Source of the DNA: Panagrolaimus kolymaensis
Lineage: Eukaryota; Nematoda; Chromadorea; Rhabditida; Panagrolaimidae
Assembly (NCBI GenBank): GCA_028622995.1
Contig: JAJQJQ010000039.1
Coordinates: 2,046,001-2,110,000, forward strand
Direction: 5' to 3'
DNA length: 64,000 bases
Part shown: positions 22,787-34,007 of the stretch, one piece after another
Position numbering within the stretch: the first letter of the stretch is position 1
How the letters are laid out: every line of letters begins with the position of its first letter
Notes under the pieces: generated by a model
Seen by the model: the letters and a program-made list of their open reading frames with translations, nothing else
Databases searched by the model: none
Told to the model about the DNA's origin: nothing
Made by a program: the position numbers and the translations under genes

Positions 22787-25700
22787 TTTTTTAAATTACA
22801 AATAAGTTAAAAATAAATGATATTTGGTTAAAGAATAATTACAAAAATAAGGATAAAGCAAGGAGATTAAATAACTAACTAACTAATATGTACACATACA
22901 TATACGTTGACATAAATGTGCTGCTATGAGACATGGTTCGTTTTAAGACATCTTTTTAACTTTAAGTTGTGTAAGCTACTTTGGATATGGTTATCAAAGC
23001 AAGTTTATTAATAAAAATAATTATAAAACGTTTAAAATAAAATGTTATGATGCCAGAAGGTTAACTTGGTATTGATGCATCAACATTGCTTTCTCGAAGC
23101 AAACCATGAAAGTGCTGTTACGAAAAATAGTATTTCGGATAAAAGAAAAGTTATTAAACAGAATTACTGTACCAAATCATTGTATTTTTATTAAACAATA
23201 CATACATTCTTTTGTATAATGACAACTGTTTCAAACCAAAAATTACTCATCAAAGATTTTGTAGATTCCCATTTGAAGTTTAGAAAATTTTTAAATTTTT
23301 GCTGTTTATAAAATAATTAGGATAAATTATTCTCTTGATTAATTTTTAAAGAGTTAGTAAGGAGTTTGACGACTCTAATACACCATTCCTTCAACATGCA
23401 TACAAAGGTGCTTACTTCATCAAATGCCATCCCACTAAAATGAATGAATGCAATTTAGGTTTCTCGTTCGATATAAACCATTTTTAGGCAAATAATATTT
23501 TTGGAGATAAAAAGTTAACATCTTACACTTTTATTTTTGTTGCTTTTTATAAATTTTAACTTCTGCTTAAAGATATCTTGACGAATCCCTGGTATTAAAA
23601 AATTGACCTATGTTATGTTACAATAAAGACTCTCAAACTCAATTGCGGCTTATGCTTTTTTTTACAAAGTGATTTTGGTTTTCTTTTTTTCAATTACATT
23701 TTACAAGTGCATCTGTGTCAAAAGCGTTAATGTTTCAATTTCTGATAGAGTTAAAAAAAATAAATTGAAAAGAAAAATACATTTCGCTTTTATTTCCCGC
23801 AAGAGCCAAAGCCCAAAAAAAAAAGAAAAGAGAAATAAAAGAGATACCGGCTTTTGAAGTATCCTTAATTTAATTTAGCTTTTTAGTGGCGGTAGTGGTG
23901 TCATCATCAAATGCATGTATGTATGATACAGTATAAAAACATGAATTGAAAAAATTACGAACCACACAAAAGGATTAAAGAGTGCTTTAACTTATTTTTT
24001 TTTGCGCAGCGGCCGTCGAGACGATTGCCATTTTTGCCGTACACAGACTACTTTTGTGTGTCAAAAACATGATCATAAATTAATTCGTTTTAAAGCAATG
24101 TTGCGCTTTTTTCTCTCTATGTTTTTAATTGAAATATCCTATCCTTTTCCTTTTCATAAAAAAAGAAAAAAGAAAATGATATTATTTTTTTAGGTTGAAA
24201 AGCAAGCAAAATTACAACAAGAAGCATCAGCTTTATAACGATATATAAATAAAAAAGCAAACGATGACTTCCTGAAACACGATTCATTTTTAACGCATCA
24301 ATTCCACCTGTGACTTTGCTTCCTTTTTATTTTTTAGTCTATGTTTGACTTTTATTTAGCAGCCATCAACAACAATACCCACGGCTTCCACCATCTGGTG
24401 CTGCTTTTATGCTTTTTTGAATACATAGAAGCAAGTCATGAAAATAAAATTTAAAAAAAAGTAAAATATCATCACTCCCTTCTCTCATTTCTTAACATCC
24501 ATCACCTTCATGTTGGGCTTGTTGCGTTCCTAAAGATTACCGTATTCCCTCATTCCGTAGATGGATTCTATAAAGTGAAAGCAATAAAATGTTAATCTGA
24601 TTTTGTGTTTGCGAAAAATAACATTTTCTCTTTCTTCTTTTTCCATTTCTTGCTCAATCATTTGGTCATAGTTCGTCGAGACACTCCTCCTTTTCTTAGA
24701 GACGATGATAGGCTTTGCTTCTGTGTTCCTTTTTTTCCATCAACTTCGGTTAGTTTTCTATCCTTATTTCACTTTTCCCCGTTAACAATGTTACCATGAA
24801 AAATTGGAGACACCACCAAAAAAAAGGTCGCCTAAAAGTAAGCTTTACTATCCTTTTTGTCATCATCATCGTTGCCATCTTCATACTTTTTTTTTCAAAA
24901 ATATGAGACCCACATTTCTCCCAAGAGAAAAAAATGGGTAAGAAATGAGAATACTTCCCAAAAAAAATAAAATGTAAATACAATTTGTGTTAGCGTTCCC
25001 CTCCAATATTTTCAACATACCAAAAATTGAATCAACAACACCGTTGGGGCGAGAAAATTTAGTTTCTTTTTTTCTTCTTTAAATTTTGATTACGGTAGAA
25101 AACTTTTTTTTAACTCAAACAGAGAAAACAAACTTTTTTACGCTTTTTTTTGCTGACGAATATTTTTTTATTCCACAAACTTTTTTACTTCTGTTAAATT
25201 CCCTTCTATTTAAAACTTTTGATAATAAATTACAAAAAGGTTATAAAAACAAAACAAAAGAAAGGTTAAAAGCGCAATATACATGTTTTATAATGACGTC
25301 TTAATCTTAAAAACGATAACAGCAAAAGAAATAGCGGAAGGAGGTTATCTTTGTCGTGTCGAGTTTTATTTTATTTTCAGAAGCTTTTAATTGCTTTTAC
25401 CTATGTCGATCTTTGAAGTAGTAAATATTATTTTTTCTTTTTTCTTCTGTCGTAAATTACACAAGGAAAACCACTCAAAAAGAAATATAAACGTTTGAAT
25501 GAGGCATCCAATTTAATAATGATGATGTAAAAGAGAAAAAGGTGAAAGGTAAAAAAGTTAAAATGGTTGAAAAAATACATAAATGATTTTGTAGGCGTTG
25601 CTTGCTTGCTTCTTATAATTGAAGGATTAGACAAATTGCTGTTAAACGTCGTTTTTGTTTTTTCACTCATTTTTGAGACATTGAGGTCAAAAACTTGGCA

Positions 25701-27309
25701 CTCATTGCTATTACTTTTCTTCTTTGACGCTGAAAGATTAATAATGAAAATATTTGGTTTTTGATGGATTGTATCTATTACTTTGGAAAATACTCATTGG
25801 ACATCACAACATCAAAAGTTTAGCTTCAATCAAACAAAAATTAAGATATTCAGCTGTTTTCCAACTTCATCGATAAACTTTCGATTCCAATGTTCCATTA
25901 ATCTTGAACTAAACTAATAACTTAAAAAAAGGGTTTTTATTATCCTGCAAAGTTTTATCTTAGTTTGAAAACATATAGGAATTACAATATTTTGAGAAGC
26001 AGAAAGATAAAAGAAGAAATTGTTGAAATTTCGAAAGACTAACTATTTTAAGATTACCTCTTTAATCCCTAAATTTTTTCACCAATTTTGATTACATCCT
26101 TTCAAACGTTTTTTCTTTTTGCAAAGCTTCTTCGTAGCTTCCTTTTTTGTCCAAAATTATCTAAGTCTAACATTTTCAACTTTAATCTTTGACGTAAAAA
26201 CTTTTGTTTTATTTTTCTTTGTTACCGTAACAAATTTTTTAATTTATTTGTTTTTCACCATCTTTGTGCAACGATTTTTTATTTTGTTTTATTTTTCCTT
26301 CCAAAAAAGATCGCGTGTTGTTGAATTTTTGTTGCCGTTCTCCATTTATTTTATTTTTCAAAACTTTTTCCAAAAAAGCTTTGAGTTAATCGAAAAAAAT
26401 AGAAACTCTTATTTTCAATTTTGTTACATTAGTCTTTTAATTTTTTTCAAATACAACAAATTACTTTTTAATAGTATACTTTGGGAGCAGCAGTATCTCT
26501 CTTCTTCCATCCAAAAATAAAAGCAACCAAGCAAGTGAGGGAGCAGATTTTGGCATTTCAAAAAACGAAAAATAAATTAGTCGACGACATCATTGAATCC
26601 CATCCCATCGCGATTCACCGCCTTCTGCTTTTGACGTGTGTCGAAAATTTCTTTATATTTTTTTTTTGAAAACATAAGCTTTCGATGATGGTTTCTCAAA
26701 AAGGCTAACCCTCTTTTTTGGCGATGTTAAAAAATGAAGGCGGAGTTTAGTTTTGTGTCTGGCCAATCAAGAATCGTCCGATCTAAGCTTTTAAGCCAAC
26801 GGCTGCTTTGCTGCCTGCTATTTTGACTCTTTTTGTCGTCGTCGCCGTCTGTGTTCCTTCTCCACCAAAATAAAAAGATGCCAAAAATTTCGTGTCTTTA
26901 CATTCTCCTCCTTTTTTTGGAAGGGGATGGCTCCGTTTCATTTTCAACACTTACTAACGGCATTTTTGCTATTTGAAAGAGCTAGAGTTTAAAAAATCTC
27001 GCAGCTGTGACTTTTTTTTTTCGTGCTTTCTTCTTCCTCGTGTAGTTGATACGGTAATTCTTTGAAAAAATTAACTTTTAGTGTTTTGAGAAGGCGTCAT
27101 TTTTACATATTACGCACTTGCACAAACAATAACATCAAGAAAGCAAAATCTCAAAAATTATTATTATTTATTGAGGCAATTGGAAAAGAGGGAAGCTGTA
27201 AATTACTCAAGATTTTTTTGAACGTGCATTTTATAAAAGAGTTCCTTCTTGCTGTCTTTAAAAAAATTGAGAAGGTAATTATTCCATTTGCCAGAAGCTT
27301 ATAATATTT
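22787..27309. other. 4.5-kb gene-free region upstream of the nuclear receptor
   Basis: Divergent flank between syntaxin-6 (-) and the fax-1-like gene (+). It is dominated by long T/TTC and A tracts and the open frames are low-complexity Phe/Leu/Ser strings without splice-consistent coding. It is by far the largest gap on this side of the window, and in nematodes such gaps often flank transcription-factor genes with complex expression. I see no repeat with clear ends and no RNA gene. Confidence 0.55.
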
Positions 27310-30300
27310 ATGACAATGGGAAATAGTGAAAATGGCAGAACTTCATCTACTTCTTCACTATCTCCTTTGCCACCCGATTCTGAAGTCAAAGATGAAGTTG
27401 ATTCACCGAACAATGAAGGAATGTCCGTTTCAACTGCACAACAAATCCTTCAAAATTCTCTAAGTGGAGCTTTTGCAAGACTTCCTGGAGGTTATCCTGG
27501 TAATGCCTTTCTTGGTCCACCATTTTTAAATCAATGTAAGTTTTTTTCTCTCGTTTGTTAATTAAAACTGTGACTCCAAAAAATTTATCTTTAACAAGCT
27601 TTTTAATTTTTTAGCATATGTTCAAAGCCTTGCAGCAATGACGGCAGCTATGAATGCTGCAGTTTATGCTAAACAACAACATAATAATTCTGATGTTTCG
27701 TATGTTTTTTTTGACTTTCACAATTTTAGCAACGTTCAATAGAATCTTTGTTTTAGACCTTCCATTTTTGACCCGGCAACAATCTCAGTTAATTCCTTTT
27801 CTTCGATGATGGGAGGCGATGGTGGCAGAAAATCTGAAAGTCCTAACAGTGGCAATTCAACTTTAGCATGCGCGGTGTAGGTTTTCCTTTTTTAAACTTT
27901 TTTCCTCCAGTAATAAAAAAATAGACTAATCGTAAAAAATTTTGTAATGTTAACAATTTTTTTCTTGATTAAGACTTTTTTGATTGGAAATTAGTATTTT
28001 TAAAAGTTTCATTTTAAAAAGTTCTTAGTTAACCAAATATTAATTGAAAAAATTCTACAATATTTCCCAACATCAAAACTCACCCACAAATTTACGTTTG
28101 AGAGCGCCATTTTTGGAAATATAAAAAGAAAAAAATATTTATCAAGGAAATATCGAGAAATCAACAACAACTTTTGATTTCAAAAGAAATTACAGCGTTT
28201 TTTAATTACAAAAAAAATATGTTAAACAAGATTTTTGCGGAGGCAAATTTACCCAAAATAAAAACAATGTCAGAGATCCTTCCTATTTAAAAAAGTCAAC
28301 GTTGAAAGATGAGACTCCATTTTAAGAAGAATTTTTTTAAGCGCTTCCTTTATTATTACTTAAATAATTTATTTACAATTATAACTATATTTATTATTTA
28401 TTTTTAAAATAACATACTTTTTTGTAAAGAAAATTCCATTATTATTTATTTTTCTAACAACAAAATTTATAGCAGAAATAAATATTAGAAATATTCTTTT
28501 TTTTCCAAAGAACAAAAAGATTCTTACTGTAGCAGAGTCAATGAAGAAAAAACTTTGTTTTTGCTTTCTTGAACTTTTTTCTTTCTTCAAAAATTCAAAC
28601 AAATTTTGCTTGATGACTTCTGACTCTTTTGTTTTTGTTCCTCAACCAACGAGAAAAAAATAAGTTTGTTTATTAGCAACATTTTTTTTCTGCCAATTAA
28701 ATACAATTATAAAATAAAACCTTTTTGTTTTTCCAAAAAGTTTTTAAGTTAATGACGCAAAAAATTCTTTTGTCTTTTTTTCCCGCATTGGATTTTGTTT
28801 CTCGTGATATTCCATAATAGCGTTTAGGATTAATTCAAAAAGCATAGCACAAAAATAAAAAATAATTTTTATTATGAAGTTATAATACAAATTTTTTTCG
28901 TTTAATAAAAAGCATATCTATCAAATTCAATCTTACTTTTTTTTATGACAACAATAATAAAATAAAAAGCAAACAACAATTTTTGACCTTTCGAAAAAAG
29001 TTTTTCAAAGAAGCATGCGTAATAAAAAAAATTTTGTTTGATTCTTAAAAATATAGGAAATGTGACTTCACAAAAAATGATTGTAAAAAAAGCACTTTGT
29101 ATAAAAAATATTTGTAGCAATAAATAATAATGAGTAATTTATATCCATAATTTTTTTTATAGATGTGGTGATGTTTCAAGTGGGAAACATTATGGCATTC
29201 TTGCTTGCAATGGATGCAGCGGATTTTTTAAGCGCTCTGTTCGTCGTCGTTTAATATATCGATGTCAAGCTGGAACGGGAATGTGCATAGTGGATAAAGC
29301 ACATAGAAATCAATGTCAAGCATGTCGATTAAAAAAATGCATTAATAAAGGAATGAACAAAGACGGTATTATAATAAATTACAGTAAGAAAAAAAATATT
29401 ATGAAACAATCAAATGTTTCAGCGGTACAAAATGAACGTCAACCACGAAATACAGCAACCATTCATTCAAATTCAGTGGATTCAGATATTTATAATTCAA
29501 ACTTTTTTCGGTAAATAATTTTTTATAAAGTCTTTATTTTATTCAAGACAGAATTTGACTTGGAATGAAAAGTCACAAATCTTTTTGAGCTAAAAATTTT
29601 TTTGACTTTATTTTCCTTCTTTTACCGTAATAATTTCTCTTTTTCTTCAGTGAATGCCCAAATGTTCTTTCAACAACAGCAGCTATCGATCTTTCATCCG
29701 AGACAACTCCTTCGCAATCAACTACAACAATGGCGGCAGCAACTCGATTTCCCGCTTCAATAAATTCTTTGTCTTCGTCATCATCTTCGATACTTGAACC
29801 ACACTCATCTGAAATATCTTCAACCTTAGCAGAAACCTCTCAACGAGTTCTTTATGCTACAGTTAAGTGGACTAAATCCGTGCCAGCTTTTACAAATCTT
29901 ACGACCCTTGATCAAATTACTTTACTTGAAAACACATGGCATGAATTATTTTTATTGAGTGCTTTTCAATGGTCATTTGGAATGGATAAATGTCCACTAT
30001 TTGATGATACCGAAACAAGAGGAAATAATGGTGGTGGTAGTAGTGGTGAATTCTTTTATCAATTAACACAAATTTTTGAACATTTCAAATCTGCTAATTT
30101 GGATCAAGCCGAAATTGCTTGTTTAAAAGCTATCATTTTATTTAGACCAGGTAAAAAAATTTATGGCTAATAATTACCAAAGAAGTTAGAATTCTTTAAA
30201 GTTTAAAAACAAAGTAGAAAGTTTTGGTTTAAAAAAAACTAAAACATATTTTTGCACATTTCAATTACTTTCACCAGTGTTGTGACTCGCACCGCACCAC

Positions 30301-31805
30301 ATCCAGTTTTCTAAGAAAAGTTTGTTCTAGAAAAACAGACAGTAAACTTTCGATTCAAATTTTTTCCCAAAGGCGGAAATTCAAAAACAATGGGGTTTTT
30401 TCATCGATTATTTGCAGATTTTGGTGGAATTTTTAATTGAAACATTAAAAAATATGGTTTTATTTATTATTGAAGCTTTATTGTTTCTAAAAATAATCAG
30501 ATATATATATATTTTTATTTGTTTTTTATCAAAAAAGTAACAACAGAAATAACAAATAAACAAAAAAGTGGTTTACTTATCAAATCGATACAATCAAAGT
30601 CCCAATTAAGCTCCACATTCCAAGTGATGGTTTTCATCTTTTCACTAAACATTCGATTTTAGTCTTTTTCTTTCCTTTGCTTTCCTAACTATTACTCATC
30701 TTTTTATTACTATTTTACTAAAGTGGATCTAATTTTTTTGAAGCTAAAAAATGTATGTGAAAAGATTTTCGCACTGAACAAGAGTTGCATAATTTGAAAA
30801 CAAGTATTAGAAATTTTGCAGATTTCGTGAAAAAGAATCAAGGTGATCAAAGCCCAAAACAAAAAGGTCATTTATTCCTCTTTCACGTTGTCGAATTCGC
30901 AAGAAAGTTTAAAATTTCAAGTTATCTATCTTACCGACGAATTAATCGAAAGTTAAGAAGCAATAAAGCTTCAATAATAAATAAAACCATATTTTTTAAT
31001 GTTTCAATTAAAAATTCCACCAAAATCTGCAAATAATCAATGAAAAAACCCCATTGTTTTTGAATTTCCGCCTTTGGGAAAAAATTTGAAGCGAAAGTTT
31101 ACTGTCTGTTTTTCTAGAACAAACTTTTCTTAGAAAACTGGATGTGGCACCGGACCGGTGCGCACCGGTGCGCACCAGCTGGTGCTTGGTGCGGTGCTCG
31201 GTGCTAATATTTAGAAACCCCGGTGCTCGGTGCGGTGTTTGGTGCGATAAAAAAAATTTCAATTTAAAAATCCGAAATTTTCAACTTTTTTTTGATTTTA
31301 TTAAGCTTAAAAGTGGTGGAAAACGCTATAAAACATGTTTAAATAAGCCTTTTGTTATTATTATATTCAAAAATAGCAATTATAAAAAAATTAATAAAAA
31401 TAATTTTGGTGCCGGTGCGGTGCTTGGTGCGATTTTTAAAAACGACTGGTGCTCGGTGCGGTGCCGGGTGCGACCATTTTGGATCTCCGGTGCCCGGTGC
31501 GGCGCTTGGTGCGATAAAAAGACAAAGTCACAACACTGACTTTCACTTAAAAAACCGATTTTTTAGAAACCCGAGCCCTTGGTGATTCCAATCAAGCCTT
31601 AGCACTTCAAGATCAAGCACAATTAATGCTTGCGCAACATTCAACTCGAACTCATCCATCCAATCCAGCTAGATTTGGTCGGGTTTTACTTTTATTACCA
31701 ACTTTAAGAGCAATATCTTCTTCACGCCTCGAACAAACATTTCTTTCATCCATTTCAAATCAAAAAGGAATGAGAAAAATTCTTGCCGAACTTTTAAAAA
31801 ATTAA
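27310..31805 (+). CDS. fax-1: Nuclear receptor FAX-1 / NR2E3 (PNR) homologue
   Basis: Seven exons (27310-27535, 27615-27699, 27757-27876, 29163-29365, 29423-29510, 29651-30150, 31567-31805) give 486 residues. The DNA-binding domain starts at the exon 3/4 junction (C-x2-C in CAVCGD), followed by [20 protein letters not shown] and [31 protein letters not shown] and the C-terminal extension [10 protein letters not shown], diagnostic for NR2E3/FAX-1 over NHR-67/TLX. The ligand-binding domain spans residues ~240-486 ([37 protein letters not shown]). FAX-1 directs interneuron identity and axon pathfinding in C. elegans. The N-terminal ~130 residues are Ser/Pro-rich and not conserved. Introns of 1,286 bp (27877-29162) before the DBD and 1,416 bp (30151-31566) in the LBD are far longer than usual here; the second carries a transposable element. 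Confidence 0.95.
30297..31147. repeat. 187-bp internal inverted repeat of the hAT element
   Basis: Arms at 30297-30483 and 30961-31147 are reverse complements of equal length with about two mismatches by eye, separated by a 477-bp unique core. They would form a long perfect hairpin in the pre-mRNA. The core contains no credible gene. Confidence 0.88.
31148..31520 (+). repeat. GGTGC-rich degenerate tandem repeats in the right arm
   Basis: Two clusters, 31148-31250 and 31410-31515, of overlapping GGTGC / CGGTGCGGTGC / CTTGGTGCGAT units, with an AT-rich stretch between. They are strikingly GC-rich against the local background. The left arm of the transposon keeps only a short counterpart, CGCACCGCACCAC at 30288-30300. 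Their open frames are by-products of the repeat. Confidence 0.8.
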
Positions 31806-31961
31806 ATAAAGTCTATTCGTCGTCTTCTCCTCAAAAAATTTTAAAATTTGCAATGAAAAATTATTTTTTTTAAAAAGTTTTTTCTATATACGTTTACTGT
31901 AGCCTAAACAAAAAATAAATAATCAAAAACAACAACAGAAAAATGGAAAAAGCAAGAAAAT

Positions 31962-33471
31962 CTAATTAATAATTGGTGCAAAAACTGCATTAGCGATGCC
32001 ACAAGAATTTACGCCTCGTTTCATTTTTAAATAACCCGAATCTCCATAACTTGCTGCCCAACTATTTTTAAGAAGCCAATAAGTTTCTCCATTCATTTCA
32101 CCATAGCCGACAATAATCATCGCATGTGAGCCAAGAGAATTGTAGGCACAATCATATTCCGAAGGGTTAAAAACTCCTGAAGCATATTGGTACATTCCGC
32201 GAGTAACATTAACTCCTAAAAATTAAAGGGTTGGTTTGAAGATGGAAAATGTGTGAAAGAAAAAGTTTACCAATGGAAACAGGACCATGTTCAGCAACCC
32301 AATTTGCAATGGTATCTTCATTCGTTCCCAAATATCTATGATTATCAATTTTTGTTAGAGAAGCTGAAATATTTCGGCAAGCTCCTTTTTTACCAGTGTA
32401 ATAATAAAGTTGCTCAGTTGTTTGCCCGCTGCTTTCAATGTATCTAAAAAAAGGCTTTTTATGTTATTTCCTGTTTCTTAACATCATGTGCTTGCCTAAA
32501 AGAATATGGTCTATAACCACCACTGCATCCTCGATTAGTTGAATCGCAATCAATCAATTGTTGCTCGGATAATTCCATTAAAGTGTTTCTTTTAATAGCA
32601 ACTTGAGATTCCACTGCCGCTGTAACAGAAAAGGCATAACATGATCCACATTGTCCTTGATCTTTAACTCGAGTAACTTTGTTTTTAGTCCTCCAATCAA
32701 GAAAAGCTGGTCTTCCTTTCCATGATGGTGCAGTTTCAAAGACAACATTGCTATCACCACTTGCTTGTTCTATGGATGCTTTAACATCAGCTTCAAAATC
32801 TTGATAAGAAATTAACCTTTGTTTTAATTCATCATCAGACATAGCAGAAAATTGATTGACTTCAAATAAAACATTTTCAGAACCTTTTTGACGTTTTTCC
32901 AAATCACGGAGATTTGAAACAAAAATATCAAAACGTTGATGAACTTCAGATAAATTTGAATATTTAATATCAAAATTTTTGATGAAGTTTAAAAATTGTG
33001 TAATTTCTTCGGGTGCTGCAGTATCAGGAAAATGAGAAGCCATAAGAATTGGTGGCATTGAATGATGATGCGTTGTTGATTTATCATATACATGCTTTTT
33101 AAGGCAATGACCGGTAAGAATTAATAATAAGCATAAAATAAATATAACAATAAATATTTGTATTATTTTACAACATTCACTAAAAATGAAGAAAAAAATT
33201 AGGTTCAAACTCGACTCGATGAAAACTGACGGTTGAAGATTCGGAGAATGTCGTTGGAGTTGCTTTACAAACAAAAAGATTACTACATGTATTCGAAAAA
33301 GTAATTTATCCCAAAATAAAACCCGTTTTTTTTGTTTACAGTAACTCTTACAATTCAGAAGAAACTCCAAGATATAACAAACCTTGAATTAGCAGCTTTT
33401 TGACGCAATTTTCGAATTTCAATATTTGATGAATCAAAAAGTGATATTTCACTTTCTTTGATTGGCGTCAT
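31962..33471 (-). CDS. Papain-family (C1A) cysteine protease with N-terminal membrane anchor
   Basis: Four exons (33471-33383, 33179-32496, 32443-32271, 32215-31962) give 399 residues. The order is a short cytosolic head with charged residues, one transmembrane helix (about residues 35-55, IFIVIFILCLLLILTG), an I29-type prodomain (VHQRFDIFVSNLRDLEK, VNQFSAMSDDEL), and a mature cathepsin L/F-like domain. Catalytic elements are intact: the oxyanion Gln and Cys in KDQGQCGSCYAFS, CSGGYRPYSF, His in SHAMIIVGYG and Asn in LLKNSWAASYG. The topology suggests a type II membrane protease of the secretory or lysosomal system instead of a simple signal-peptide enzyme. The intron between exons 2 and 3 uses a GC donor. 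An open stretch upstream of exon 2 (to about 33370) could be an alternative first exon but lacks a good start. Confidence 0.9.
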
Positions 33472-34007
33472 TAATAATATCTTAATGAACTTTTAAAAAT
33501 CACTTTAAAATGATGAAAGGTAAAACAAATATTGCAGCAATAACAACAAATACACAGATGATCAGTGGACAAAGAAAAAATAGAAAGGACAGTTCTTTTT
33601 TTAAGACAAAAAGCTAACAAAAAAAAGTCAAAAGCAAATTGAAATAACGTTCTTCACATTGATTGATAGCTTCATGAAAGGCATAGACGTAATTTTTTTT
33701 GTCGAAGAAAATTGATAACTCTAAAAAAGGGTTTTACCATTGCAAAAAAACGAAGATAAGGAAGTCATTGTTGTGTGTGAAAAGTGAATGAGAAAGAAAA
33801 TTTTGAATTTTGTTTTAGGCTTGCTTTGTTTGGTTGCAAAATTGAAACTCTTTTAAACTTTTGTTGCTTCGTTTAAAATTGGCCGAGTTTATAAGTTTTT
33901 TACTTTTTACAATAATGCGCAAAATTGCTTTTTGATCAACTTTTTCGCGCTTTCAAATATTTTTCTTATTCACTTTTTTTTGTAAATAATTTGCATATTT
34001 TCAGCCA
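33472..34007. other. Divergent promoter region
   Basis: 536 bp between the protease (-) and the SLC26 gene (+), AT-rich with no coding signal. A TTTTCAG acceptor at 33998-34004 lies three bases before the SLC26 ATG, so that mRNA is probably cis- or trans-spliced in its leader. Confidence 0.55.

Larger units (their letters stand above)
30267..31546. mobile_element. hAT-type non-autonomous transposon with 8-bp target duplication
   Basis: The element itself runs 30275-31538 (1,264 bp). It begins CAGTGTTGTGAC (30275-30286) and ends with the exact reverse complement GTCACAACACTG (31527-31538). It is flanked by a perfect direct repeat ACTTTCAC at 30267-30274 and 31539-31546. An 8-bp duplication with CAGTG-type ends is the pattern of the hAT superfamily. 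No transposase reading frame is present, so it must have moved in trans. It sits inside the last intron of the fax-1-like gene, between two ligand-domain exons, and does not disturb the splice sites. Confidence 0.88.

Noticed and set aside
26119..26520. 133-codon Phe-rich frame
   Set aside because: Product of T-rich DNA; no start context, splice signals or motif.
31144..31585. Two overlapping Arg/Cys/Gly-rich frames in the transposon
   Set aside because: They follow the GGTGC repeat period and have no conserved motif.
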